The notes beneath the pieces were generated by a model. It did not search any database and was not told the DNA's origin. It saw only the letters and a list, made by a program, of their open reading frames with translations. Source: Pseudomonas silvicola (GTDB lineage: Bacteria; Pseudomonadota; Gammaproteobacteria; Pseudomonadales; Pseudomonadaceae). From it: a DNA stretch of 64,000 nt. The stretch is from assembly GCF_026651855.1 (NCBI RefSeq), contig NZ_CP093282.1, forward strand, positions 1 to 64,000, in the 5' to 3' direction. The stretch's first letter is position 1; each line of letters begins with the position of its first letter. Below are positions 31,760 through 39,641 of this stretch, piece after piece. A program made the translations under genes and the position numbers.

Positions 31760-34357
31760 TTAACTCCTGTTCGCTGGAAAGATTCGTTTAATCATTTCGG
31801 CCACCGCCACATCAATATCGGAATGCATATTGAGCATTTCCCGGACAATTACAGATTCGCTTGGTCGACTTGTTGCAATTACGTGCTCTTCCTTCGCGGT
31901 GAACAGGTTCACCGTTTTGGAAATTCCAACTTCGCGCTGGATGATGTAGGCCTGTTGCCGCGCCTTGAGATTTGCAATGGCATCGCACTCGCCGTCAGTG
32001 AGCGGGAACGCGCGCTGATAGGCCGCTCTGTCCATGTTCTGGTCGGCCATGAAGATCCAGGTGGACGCGGCTGAGCGCAGAGTCGTCCACTCGTCCAATG
32101 CCGCATAGTGTTCTGGGCTCTGGGTCCAGAACCCCATGCCGCCGTTGTGTTTGAACCAGGTACGGGCCTTGGTAATGGCTCGCTCTGCCGAACCTGGGAT
32201 GCTGAAGAAGTATTGAGCTTCGTCAATCTCAAGCATTTTCGGCACCCTGAGATTTGCAGGGTTTTCAAACAGCTTTGTGACGCGGTAGAAAATCTCGTTG
32301 ATGGCGAGCTGGGCCATCTCCTGCTTGTCCTTTACACCCGACAGGTTGTAAGCCGCTACGCGCTTGTTGAGGTGCCCAACGCCGTCGACTTCGTTGTCCA
32401 TCAGGTTGCCGTACAGGCCGCCCTGGACCCAACGGGCCAGCTTGGCTTGCAGATTTTGTGACAGGTGGTTGTAAAGCCCTGAAAGGTTCTGCAGTTTGCT
32501 ATTAGTCATGCCCAAGGTGGCGATTAAGCCCCGGTCCAGCTCCTGCTGGTCCGTAGCGGACAGCTCCCGCAGGTCCGCGCTGTCGTTAAGCTTCAGCATG
32601 ATGCGGATTTGGGTGAGCATGTGATGGATGAAATCGCTGTCGGTGGTACCGTCAGCCATAACAAACGAGTTGAACCCCCGATCTGTCGCGGGGTTTTGCA
32701 TGCGGAAAATGCCGCCCTCGTCCTGGAAGAACATCGACAGGGGCTCTGTACCGGGATCAACGTCGATGCTGTGATAGAAGGAGCCTTGAGCCTCTATCGC
32801 GGGATCGTTTTCGGTGGCCGGCTGGTATGGAACGCCGTATTTGAGGAAATGCCCGGCGACCACGTTCTTCCAGTATGTTTTGCCGGAGCGGGTGGGCCCT
32901 ACGCCCAGCACCAGGCACTTATCGCCGATGAAGGGCGTGTAGTAGAACGGCGTGCCGTCCAGGTTCTCCAGGACATACAGCGCTTCTTCCTTCGTCTTGT
33001 CGCCCCAGCTTTTGATGCCCTGATGTGAACGGTACGCAAGCGAGCAGGCACCCACTTGTGAGGCGGTGAATTCAGCACTGCGAAAGCAACGCTTGGGGTA
33101 GGCCGGAAGCAACATCGGGAACAGGTCTATCAGGCCCGCGGACTCCCAGACGACTGCAAACTTCGACTGGGTAAGCGCGGTATTCATATCCTGGCTAGCA
33201 GCCCGAAGCTTGCTTGGGTCGCGCTCAAACAGAATCACATGGGAATGGAAGGTGTAGTAGCGATCCTCGCTGTCGGCCGCCTCCTCCAGTTCCTCCAGCT
33301 TGCCGCGAAGCGCCTTGCTTTGCTGGACCTTCTTTTCGATTTCGCTGTTGGTATCGTCACCCTTCAACAGCGACGACAATTTCATTTGGCTACGGTGTAG
33401 CTCGTTCTCCTTGCCCGTAATCATCATCGACTTCTCAATGACGGACATCGGCTTTGCGCGGGTGACAATCAGGTAATTGCCCTTGGACATGACCGGCATC
33501 GCACTGCCGCGAGCCCACATGCCACTGGGCACGTCTTTGCTCCCATAACCCACCACCGAAGCAATACGGATGTAGACGGGCTCGGGACCTTCGATCTTGA
33601 GGCAATCCAGACCGTCGATCATCACTGGATGGACGTCGCCATCCATGAGGAACCGATCCCAGTCTTCAACCGGCACCGCCTCAGTCAGCGCACTTTCCAG
33701 GTACTCCGGGCGCATGTTGCATACAGCACGACAGAGCGCCCAGAGCTGCGCAGGGGACTGATGCTCATTGGTTTCCGACAGGTACTGAAGCTTGGAGTCA
33801 AGATCCTTCAGGGAGCTGTTCAGCAGGTCGTACTGGCGGCGCAGCTCTTCCTGCTCGACAAGCCACGCCCCCCAGTTGCTGAACTTGGCTACCAGCGAAT
33901 CGCGCGCCTTACGATCAAAAGGCGCGGTGAAGAGCATCTTCATCGCTGATGCGGAGAAAACTTTGTTCAGGTTGGCGGACGTAGGCACGTCCAGCATCCA
34001 GAACAGCCTACTGTTGCTCAGTGTCCTTTCCTCGTTGAGGAAGGCCTGACGGCGGCTGGACAGCAGATCGCTACGCGGGTTTTGGCGCTCCTGCAGATCC
34101 ACCTTTACCCCCTCGTAGTGCCAGTAGTACTGGGTCACTGCGGTGTCGGGGTGCTGGGTCTGCAGGATGTTGCGCAGAACGATCGAATGAGCCTGAAGGT
34201 CGTCGCTGCTCAGCCCATTCGGATCCGCCCCGGATAGCTCCAGGGCGCCAAGCAGGCTACCCGCATGCGACAGCAAGAACCGATCCTTCCAAAGCCCGGA
34301 GGGATAGAGTTTTTCGTTGACGGGTTCGCCCGCTTTAGCCTTCTCTGCTGTCGTCAT
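31760..34357 (-). CDS. virB4: VirB4/TrbE-like ATPase
   Basis: 865 residues. The N-terminal half is the CagE/TrbE-type domain; the C-terminal half is a P-loop ATPase with Walker A GPTRSGKT near residue 486 and Walker B (LEIDEAQYF) near residue 715. VirB4 energises assembly and pilus making and contacts VirB3. It starts 2 bp after virB2. Length is close to TrbE/VirB4 (about 800-860). Confidence 0.95.
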   Translation of the reverse strand: MTTAEKAKAGEPVNEKLYPSGLWKDRFLLSHAGSLLGALELSGADPNGLSSDDLQAHSIVLRNILQTQHPDTAVTQYYWHYEGVKVDLQERQNPRSDLLSSRRQAFLNEERTLSNSRLFWMLDVPTSANLNKVFSASAMKMLFTAPFDRKARDSLVAKFSNWGAWLVEQEELRRQYDLLNSSLKDLDSKLQYLSETNEHQSPAQLWALCRAVCNMRPEYLESALTEAVPVEDWDRFLMDGDVHPVMIDGLDCLKIEGPEPVYIRIASVVGYGSKDVPSGMWARGSAMPVMSKGNYLIVTRAKPMSVIEKSMMITGKENELHRSQMKLSSLLKGDDTNSEIEKKVQQSKALRGKLEELEEAADSEDRYYTFHSHVILFERDPSKLRAASQDMNTALTQSKFAVVWESAGLIDLFPMLLPAYPKRCFRSAEFTASQVGACSLAYRSHQGIKSWGDKTKEEALYVLENLDGTPFYYTPFIGDKCLVLGVGPTRSGKTYWKNVVAGHFLKYGVPYQPATENDPAIEAQGSFYHSIDVDPGTEPLSMFFQDEGGIFRMQNPATDRGFNSFVMADGTTDSDFIHHMLTQIRIMLKLNDSADLRELSATDQQELDRGLIATLGMTNSKLQNLSGLYNHLSQNLQAKLARWVQGGLYGNLMDNEVDGVGHLNKRVAAYNLSGVKDKQEMAQLAINEIFYRVTKLFENPANLRVPKMLEIDEAQYFFSIPGSAERAITKARTWFKHNGGMGFWTQSPEHYAALDEWTTLRSAASTWIFMADQNMDRAAYQRAFPLTDGECDAIANLKARQQAYIIQREVGISKTVNLFTAKEEHVIATSRPSESVIVREMLNMHSDIDVAVAEMIKRIFPANRS

Positions 34358-34359
34358 GA

Positions 34360-34710
34360 TTAGAAGCCTTGCAGCCAGGACAACAGCAGCGCGATGTTAA
34401 ACAGGACGATACCGCCGACGATTGCGCGAAGCAGCCAGGCCAGCGCGGTAGAACCTTGCTTCGGCGCGGCAACCCACAACGCGATAGCGCCGACACACGA
34501 AATGAACACGACCAGGATCACGCCAGGGCCGCTGAGCCAATCCACCAGCTCCTGGAAGAAGTCGCTAACCATCTGAAGGGGACCACTGCTACTGCCACCA
34601 ACGTCCACGTCAGAGTTTGCCGCCATGGCGACAGGTGCCAGCAGCAGCGCTGCCATGTAAAGGGCGACCTGGTTCATCAGCGTCGAGACCCGAAGTGCGA
34701 TTTTTTTCAT
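34360..34710 (-). CDS. virB2: VirB2/TrbC-like pilin
   Basis: 116 residues. A long signal ends around APVAMA; the mature pilin has two hydrophobic helices (GPGVILVVFISCVGAIALWV and LLRAIVGGIVLFNIALLLSWL). Size and topology fit VirB2. It is the major pilus subunit. The gene order VirB3-VirB2-VirB4 differs from Agrobacterium (B2-B3-B4). Confidence 0.86.
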   Translation of the reverse strand: MKKIALRVSTLMNQVALYMAALLLAPVAMAANSDVDVGGSSSGPLQMVSDFFQELVDWLSGPGVILVVFISCVGAIALWVAAPKQGSTALAWLLRAIVGGIVLFNIALLLSWLQGF

Positions 34711-34722
34711 CGTGGAGCTTCC

Positions 34723-35079
34723 TTATGCAATGGGCTTGGGTTTAAACGAGCCGTCTTCTTGCGGCTCAAGAACGAGCACCCGGCGTCGGGTGCTGCGAAC
34801 GGTGGTCAGCCTGGCCGGGGCGAATAGCCCGCGCAGCCAGACGATGTATGCGTCCGGGTCGTCTTTGTGGACCAGGTACGCAGGGATGAGGATGATGAGG
34901 GTGACGGCGGCGCTGACCAGCAGCCCCAGAAGCGTGGGGAGGTACTTCACGAAAACGAACGTCGCGAAGATCGACAGGAACAAGGTTCCGAAGAAGACCT
35001 TCGAAGGAATGCCGAGCTTCTGGTCGCGGTGGGTGAATACCGCTTTATTTTCCAGGTTGGTGTTCTTATGCTCGCTCAT
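34723..35079 (-). CDS. virB3: VirB3/TrbD-like inner-membrane protein
   Basis: 118 residues from ATG 35079. It has VFTHRDQKLGIP, two hydrophobic segments (FFGTLFLSIFATFVFV and LLGLLVSAAVTLIILIPAYLV) and a basic tail. VirB3 works with VirB4. A longer in-frame reading to 35199 runs through the operator and is rejected. It is the first gene of the transfer operon. Confidence 0.82.
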   Translation of the reverse strand: MSEHKNTNLENKAVFTHRDQKLGIPSKVFFGTLFLSIFATFVFVKYLPTLLGLLVSAAVTLIILIPAYLVHKDDPDAYIVWLRGLFAPARLTTVRSTRRRVLVLEPQEDGSFKPKPIA

Positions 35080-35100
35080 TTTTCTACAACTCCCTGCTGA

Positions 35101-35140
35101 GATATATACAACGTTATGCGCATATATATACACATATCGA
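35101..35140. promoter_or_regulatory. Operator/promoter between virB3 and the RHH gene
   Basis: AT-rich DNA with GATAT/ATATC ends and TATGCGCATA at its centre. The sequence ACGTTATGCGCATATATATA (35111-35130) matches, reversed, 19 of 20 bases of the operator at 41791 ahead of the coupling protein. Relative to each downstream tra gene the orientation is the same. Confidence 0.7.
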
Positions 35141-35177
35141 AGGCTGAGGCAACGACTTTCCTGGTCGAGGCGACCGC

Positions 35178-35423
35178 ATGAGCAGATCAACGCCGACAAA
35201 CATCACGCTTCCAGTGGATGTCCTGGAAAACACGGATAAGAGATTTGTGGAGCCGCTTCAGGCCGAAAGCTTTTTCGGCCGACCATCACGCTCGATGGCT
35301 ATAAGGGCTTTGCTTGAAATCGCACTTGAGAACGGCGCCCGGTTCCAGCCTAAAAACGCAAAGGACTACCAGACGTTCAAGGAGGAAATGCGCCGGATCC
35401 TGACGGATCGCACGGAGGGTTAA
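35178..35423 (+). CDS. Ribbon-helix-helix regulator
   Basis: 81 residues. A beta strand (TNITLPVDVLE) is followed by helices around RPSRSMAIRALLEIALE, the pattern of an RHH (CopG/Arc-type) dimer. It diverges from virB3 and shares the operator region. A transfer-gene repressor or oriT accessory protein is the likely role; the start has GAGGCG upstream. Confidence 0.72.
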   Translation: MSRSTPTNITLPVDVLENTDKRFVEPLQAESFFGRPSRSMAIRALLEIALENGARFQPKNAKDYQTFKEEMRRILTDRTEG

Positions 35424-35708
35424 CTTGGCATCGTCCAATGACGCCCATCGACAACGGAGGGAAAACTACCAAGCACCAACGGGTTACGCCAAGCACTTTT
35501 GTACCAGAAGCGTAAATTTGTGGATCCATCCACAGAAATATGTAGGTTTGCGCTTACAGACCTACAAGGTTCTACAATGTAACCCCTAGGTCTGTCGGCA
35601 CAAAGACACGCATTCGTGTAGAAGGATCTACACACCCAGCACCATGGGCAAAATGCTATCAAAACCCGAGAGCCGGCGCCGCTCCTGGTCAGCAAAATGC
35701 AATCATTT
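35424..35708. other. Intergenic region with short repeats
   Basis: No gene is seen. It has TGTAGGT/ACCTACA-type words around 35540-35570, GTGTAGAAGGATCTACAC near 35614, and site S10 at the right end. It may contain a promoter for the rightward gene or terminators for the two convergent genes. Confidence 0.45.
35654..35705. repeat. Paired TGATNGCA boxes, site S10
   Basis: TGCTATCA at 35654 and TGCAATCA at 35698, 44 bp apart, direct. The right box is 3 bp past the stop of the HTH regulator gene. Confidence 0.6.
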
Positions 35709-36227
35709 CTACCCCAGCAATCGGCGCTTGCTGTGCTTCGCCTCCAGGTTGGCGGCGGTCTGGTCGTCTAGCTCAGCCACGCTCAGCAGCCCGATCCGAT
35801 GCAACACCAGTGCAGCCCCGTTAAGGCGCTCGAAGCGCTGGTTCCGGGAGTCGGCCAACAAGTCATCTGCCATTTCGGCCCGCGCCTGCTCAAGGTACGC
35901 AAGCTCCCGCGCTTTGAGTGCCCCAAGGTAACGCTGTGACTCGTCGTCTACGCGCATGGAGACCCCTTCCAGGTACCCCGCGGCCGCACGCTGGCAAAGC
36001 AGCACCCAACATGCGAATGGCACGGCGTCCGTGCCAAGGGTCCAGCGGTTCACTTCCTTTCGCGAGACCCCTACCAGGTCCGCGACCTGGCGGGGGTCCA
36101 AGCCTGCGCGGTCCATCATGCTGCGCAGCTCGTCCTTGGTTGGCACCTCCCAGCTTTCGTAAGGCAGCAGACACACTGCCCGCACGTAGGCCCGCTGGCC
36201 CACGGCATATGCTCCACGATCTTCCAT
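35709..36227 (-). CDS. HTH regulator
   Basis: 172 residues. A Cro/CI-type HTH lies at about residues 30-60 (TKDELRSMMDRAGL...VADLVGVSRKEVNRW) and a helical C-terminal module follows whose end resembles the 77-residue protein by oriV. GGAGG lies 6 nt upstream of ATG 36227. Its stop neighbours site S10. It may control the antirestriction genes upstream. Confidence 0.8.
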   Translation of the reverse strand: MEDRGAYAVGQRAYVRAVCLLPYESWEVPTKDELRSMMDRAGLDPRQVADLVGVSRKEVNRWTLGTDAVPFACWVLLCQRAAAGYLEGVSMRVDDESQRYLGALKARELAYLEQARAEMADDLLADSRNQRFERLNGAALVLHRIGLLSVAELDDQTAANLEAKHSKRRLLG

Positions 36228-36260
36228 ATGTATCCTCCAGGCACGAAAAAGCGTGGGCTG

Positions 36261-36713
36261 CTAAAGCAGCCCATTCTCGGCAAATGAGTAAACGCCCTGC
36301 CCAACCACGAAGTGGTCAAGAAGACTGATTTCTACCAGAGACAATGCTTCCTTAATCCTCGCAGTCAGAACCCGATCTGCTTGCGACGGTTGAGGGCATC
36401 CGCTTGGGTGGTTGTGTGCAATGATCAGCGCGGCCGCGTTCTCGGACAGCGCCCGTTGAACGATGACGCGCGGATAGACGCTAGCAGTTGATATAGAGCC
36501 TTGGAAAAGGCGCTCAAAGGTAATGACCCTGTGCCTGGTGTCCAGCATGATGACGCAGAACCATTCGTTCGGCTCGTTCATCAGCTCCAGTTCCAGGTAA
36601 CGTCGCACCGCCTCGGGTGACTCCAGGGACACGCCAGCCTTACGCATATGAGCCATAAGGATGTCGCGCGCCTTGTCGACAATGCGCAGTTCTTGCTTGG
36701 TTAAGCCTTGCAT
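36261..36713 (-). CDS. RadC-like JAB-domain protein
   Basis: 150 residues with the JAMM metal-binding pattern: E50 in NEWF, H100 and H102 in HNHPSG, and D113 in SQAD. It fits the RadC family, whose members are common on mobile elements; the proposed DNA-repair role is not proven. ATG 36713 has GGAG upstream within the conserved leader; an in-frame extension to 36971 overlaps the next gene. This short form lacks the N-terminal HhH region of chromosomal RadC. Confidence 0.88.
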   Translation of the reverse strand: MQGLTKQELRIVDKARDILMAHMRKAGVSLESPEAVRRYLELELMNEPNEWFCVIMLDTRHRVITFERLFQGSISTASVYPRVIVQRALSENAAALIIAHNHPSGCPQPSQADRVLTARIKEALSLVEISLLDHFVVGQGVYSFAENGLL

Positions 36714-36754
36714 AACAGGAATTCTCCGTCTGATGCTGCCGAGCAATTCGCCCG
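36714..36754 (-). promoter_or_regulatory. Structured leader, family B copy 1 (radC-like gene)
   Basis: Read leftward: GGGCGAATTGCTC, 12 bases, then CGGAGAATTCC and the ATG. GAATTGCTC can pair with GAGAATTC, which hides the GGAG ribosome site. Confidence 0.5.
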
Positions 36755-36780
36755 GTGTCCCCAGTCTATGCAGCATCAAA

Positions 36781-36801
36781 GGGCAGCGCAAGCGCTGCCC
36801 C
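36781..36801 (-). terminator. Hairpin after the 88-residue gene
   Basis: GGGCAGCG and CGCTGCCC pair around CAAG. There are only a few T after the stem, so the terminator is weak. Confidence 0.5.
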
Positions 36802-36810
36802 CTGGGTATC

Positions 36811-37077
36811 CTATTTGCCTTCGGGCACCGCCCTGCCCGCTTCTCGCAACGCCTCCAGCGTTTCTGCAGCGATTCCGCGCCACACTGCCACCGGAACAGG
36901 TCCGCCCTCCTGGGCGGCCTCAGGAGCCTCCAGCACCATCTCGGAAAACTGCTCCAGCGCCTGCAAGACAAACACCTGGGACAACGCGCCGTAGCGCGAG
37001 AATTCCATTAGGTCTGTGACCAGCTCCAGGTTGGTCTGTCGGCCGCGCAGCGCGGTACCAGCTACTTCGTGATTCAT
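36811..37077 (-). CDS. Small unknown protein
   Basis: 88 residues, helical and acidic, with GGAG in a family B-like leader 8 nt upstream. Four genes in this module have such leaders. No family is recognised. Confidence 0.68.
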   Translation of the reverse strand: MNHEVAGTALRGRQTNLELVTDLMEFSRYGALSQVFVLQALEQFSEMVLEAPEAAQEGGPVPVAVWRGIAAETLEALREAGRAVPEGK

Positions 37078-37110
37078 CAGAATTCTCCGGGTATTGCGAG
37101 CCTTCGCCCG
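37078..37110 (-). promoter_or_regulatory. Structured leader, family B copy 2 (partial)
   Basis: CCGGAGAATTC precedes the ATG as in the other family B leaders, but the distal GGCGAATTGC half is reduced to GGGCGAAGGCTCGCAAT. Confidence 0.35.
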
Positions 37111-37118
37111 CCTGGTTG

Positions 37119-37142
37119 GCCCCGCTGAGCGGGGCCAGGTTG
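37119..37142 (-). terminator. Hairpin after the KlcA-like gene
   Basis: GGCCCCGC and GCGGGGCC pair around TGA, between the KlcA-like stop and the next leader. No long T run. Confidence 0.45.
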
Positions 37143-37144
37143 AG

Positions 37145-37567
37145 TTAGTCGATAGCCGCGAAGATCGCCGCCGACTCGGGGTGGAACTTCGCGAAGTGGG
37201 CTAGCTCATGGTATTGGGTGATTAAACGGTCCTCCCGATAGGCCCAGCAGGCGCGGTTGATACCGTACAACGACGCAACGATACCCGCCGCTTCGGCGCT
37301 CATGGTGCCTTGGAAATAGTTACCGGCGCACAGCAGCTCGTATTCGTCGGCCGCAGTGGGAACCATGAACAGCGCGCCGTTGCTGGTCTCGTAGAATGCC
37401 CAGAATCCGCCATGGTAAGCGTTGCAAAGCTCCGACATAGAGTCGTAGATGCAATTCTCAACCAGGATCATATGGCTGCCAAAGTGACGCGGCAAGACGG
37501 TCAACCGGCGGTAATCAGGGACCAGGGTTGCGACAGGTGCAGCAGGGGTAGAGGCTTGGATACTCAT
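37145..37567 (-). CDS. klcA: KlcA/ArdB-like antirestriction protein
   Basis: 140 residues with the family signature TLVPDYRRLTVLPRHFG, then MILVENCIYDSMSELC and GGFWAFYETSNGALFMVP. ArdB/KlcA proteins protect incoming plasmids against type I restriction. ATG 37567 lies in the conserved leader; a 16-codon in-frame extension is not supported. It should act early after transfer. Confidence 0.93.
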   Translation of the reverse strand: MSIQASTPAAPVATLVPDYRRLTVLPRHFGSHMILVENCIYDSMSELCNAYHGGFWAFYETSNGALFMVPTAADEYELLCAGNYFQGTMSAEAAGIVASLYGINRACWAYREDRLITQYHELAHFAKFHPESAAIFAAID

Positions 37568-37606
37568 GGCGGAATTCTCCGACTGGGAGTTGAGCAATTC
37601 GCCCAA
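37568..37606 (-). promoter_or_regulatory. Structured leader, family B copy 3 (KlcA-like gene)
   Basis: GGGCGAATTGCTC, a short spacer, then CGGAGAATTCC and the ATG, with the same pairing as copy 1. Confidence 0.5.
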
Positions 37607-37611
37607 CTTTC

Positions 37612-37660
37612 GCAATCATTTTACCGCTGACCAGCGGCCTGGTCAACGGTTTTGATTGCA
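37612..37660. repeat. Paired TGATNGCA boxes, site S11
   Basis: CGCAATCA at 37612 and TGATTGCA at 37653, 41 bp apart, with a third box TGATTGCA at 37696, 43 bp further on, inside the end of the next gene. The middle box is 3 bp past that gene's stop. Confidence 0.5.
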
Positions 37661-37663
37661 TTT

Positions 37664-38179
37664 TTAATGGATGGCAGTGACCACTAAACCCATTTTGATT
37701 GCATTTACCCCAAGCTGAGCCCAGATTGCCAGGCTGTCGATCACGCCATAATCGACGCTCAGAGCTTCGGTCCAGTCGTCGCTATGCTCGCGCAGCTCCT
37801 GGGCGATGAATGCACCACCATGTGCACTGCATCCAACCTGCATCATGAACGCCCGCGCATCCAGTGATGGCTCTCCGTCCCAATGTGGGTGTTTGCCATC
37901 CAGGATCTGGATAGCCTCACGGGCGACATCGGCGGTATCCACAAGTCCCACGCCTGGCACCTCGCGGATGGTCTGTTCAATCCAGGTTTCGGCGAAGCCG
38001 TAGACGATGATATGCCGCTGCGATCCCATGGAAAAAGCGAGTTGGGCGCGGATTTTATCTTCAGTGGTGATATGGATATGACGGGCCCCGGCGCTCAAGG
38101 CATGGTCCAGGGTGTCGAAGGTCCGGCTATCGCCAGCCGGAAAGGTGACGCGGTAGGTATGGCAAGAATGATGATTCAT
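37664..38179 (-). CDS. Unknown protein beside antirestriction genes
   Basis: 171 residues, predicted cytoplasmic, with a family B leader like the RadC- and KlcA-like genes. The sequence has acidic patches (HSDDWTEALSVDYG) and no recognised fold. Shared leader and position make an anti-defence role a fair guess, without proof. Confidence 0.72.
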   Translation of the reverse strand: MNHHSCHTYRVTFPAGDSRTFDTLDHALSAGARHIHITTEDKIRAQLAFSMGSQRHIIVYGFAETWIEQTIREVPGVGLVDTADVAREAIQILDGKHPHWDGEPSLDARAFMMQVGCSAHGGAFIAQELREHSDDWTEALSVDYGVIDSLAIWAQLGVNAIKMGLVVTAIH

Positions 38180-38218
38180 CGTCGGAATTCTCCGAAAGGA
38201 GCCAAGGCAATTCGCCTG
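38180..38218 (-). promoter_or_regulatory. Structured leader, family B copy 4
   Basis: AGGCGAATTGCC, then TCGGAGAATTCC and the ATG of the 171-residue gene. Confidence 0.5.
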
Positions 38219-38264
38219 GCTTACCTGGTTATTTTACCGCTGCGCCACTGCAAAAACAATAAAA

Positions 38265-38316
38265 TGATTGCAAAACATCAACCTGGACGCAGCTGGCCAC
38301 CGGAATAATGATTGCA
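38265..38316. repeat. Paired TGATNGCA boxes, site S12
   Basis: TGATTGCA at 38265 and 38309, 44 bp apart, direct. It lies between the 171-residue gene and hairpin-chain copy 4. Confidence 0.62.
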
Positions 38317-38361
38317 TTTAAGGCGGCAAATTGTATACGCCGCCATCAGGCCCTATGAGCC

Positions 38362-38606
38362 CTTGAACGGAGCGCGGTCAAGGTGAATGGCGGGGGCCCC
38401 GCCGCAGGTGGGTTCCGCGTCCGCAGGACCGCCGCAGGCGCATTCTGCTTGACGGTGCGCAGTGACCCCCAATCTTGGCCTGGGAGTGCAGTGGAGCTTC
38501 ACCCCACTGCGCTCCCGAGGCACCGGGATGATCCCCGGCGGGTTTACAAGGGCAGCGCCCTTGGTTTGTGATTGCCGTCCAGGGGGCACCCCTGGCCGCC
38601 GGAGGC
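38362..38606 (-). repeat. 245 bp hairpin-chain element, copy 4
   Basis: Inverted relative to copy 1 and nearly identical to copy 2. It ends 3 bp before the virB11 stop. Together with S12 it fills the gap 38180-38609, which has no gene. Confidence 0.8.
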
Positions 38607-38609
38607 GAT

Positions 38610-39641
38610 TTAATCAGCTACCCGCCGATGTATTCCCGCATCTATGTCGTATTCAAAGACGGGAACAATGACCCCCTCGCGCACGTCGACGATGTGCGTA
38701 ACCTTGCGGCCAAAACGCGGATCCCGCGAGCAGTGAATCATTAAGTCGAGAGCGTCCAAGATCATCTGCCCGGCCAGGTCGAAGCTAATCAATCCAGCGG
38801 ATGACAGTAGATATTGCAAACGCGGAACGGTCTGGAACGGTCCATTCGTGTGCAAGCTGCTGGCTGTCCCGCTATGGCCTGTATAAATGAACTGGAACAA
38901 GGCATCAGCCGCGGCCGCGTCGCGGATTTCGCCGACCCATCCCCTGTCGGGCCGATAGCGCAGGAATTTACGAATGAGGCTGGCCAGCGTAATGGGTTCC
39001 AGATTTTGCTTGAAGCGCCTATGAGGCGCTTCAAAAGCCACGCAATCCGGCAAGAACTGGTCAAGACCAAGCTCCAAAGTATCCTCAGCAGTCAGCACCC
39101 GTTCTGACGGGTCGATGAACCCGGCGCAAGCTCGAAGCAACGCAGTTTTTCCAGCGCCCGTGTTGCCGGTGACAAACATATTGGCGCGGTGCTGCACCCT
39201 GCCCGCTATGTAATCGGCCATCTCTTCGGTAAGCGACCCGAGCCCGACTAGCTCAGCCATCGTGAACGCCTTCGCAGGCTTACACCGCATTGACATCGTT
39301 GCACCGAATGGCGTTACCGGCGGGATGGTGCAACTGAGGCGCACGCCATTAGGAAAGCGTGCATCGAGCATGGGATTGTCGCTGTCCACCGGCTGGTTAA
39401 GCCGATTGCCCACCTGAATGATGAACTCCTGCAGGTCGCGCTCTGATGGAAACCTCGCATCGACGGTTTGAAGTCGCCCTTTGCGCTCCACTTGAATCCG
39501 GTCGTAACGGTTGACGCAGATTTCAGTGATGGTCTCGTCCAGGTAGAACTCTTTCAGAGGCTCGAAATAATGCTCCACCAGGTTCCAAGCTTTTACGTCG
39601 CTTGTAGGAATGTCCCCAAAAATCGAATCGACGGTGCTCAT
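38610..39641 (-). CDS. virB11: VirB11-like secretion ATPase
   Basis: 343 residues, a hexameric traffic ATPase. Walker A GNTGAGKT is at residues 159-166; further motifs are EIRDAAAADALFQ and SLHTNGP (the His box). VirB11 switches the apparatus between pilus building and DNA transfer with VirB4 and VirD4. It is separated from the other virB genes by about 3.5 kb and instead overlaps the relaxase gene, so dosage is tied to DNA processing. Confidence 0.94.
   Translation of the reverse strand: MSTVDSIFGDIPTSDVKAWNLVEHYFEPLKEFYLDETITEICVNRYDRIQVERKGRLQTVDARFPSERDLQEFIIQVGNRLNQPVDSDNPMLDARFPNGVRLSCTIPPVTPFGATMSMRCKPAKAFTMAELVGLGSLTEEMADYIAGRVQHRANMFVTGNTGAGKTALLRACAGFIDPSERVLTAEDTLELGLDQFLPDCVAFEAPHRRFKQNLEPITLASLIRKFLRYRPDRGWVGEIRDAAAADALFQFIYTGHSGTASSLHTNGPFQTVPRLQYLLSSAGLISFDLAGQMILDALDLMIHCSRDPRFGRKVTHIVDVREGVIVPVFEYDIDAGIHRRVAD

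Noticed and set aside
35420-35695. 91-residue minus frame in the gap after the RHH gene
   Set aside because: No ribosome site, cysteine-rich improbable product, crosses repeat words and site S10.
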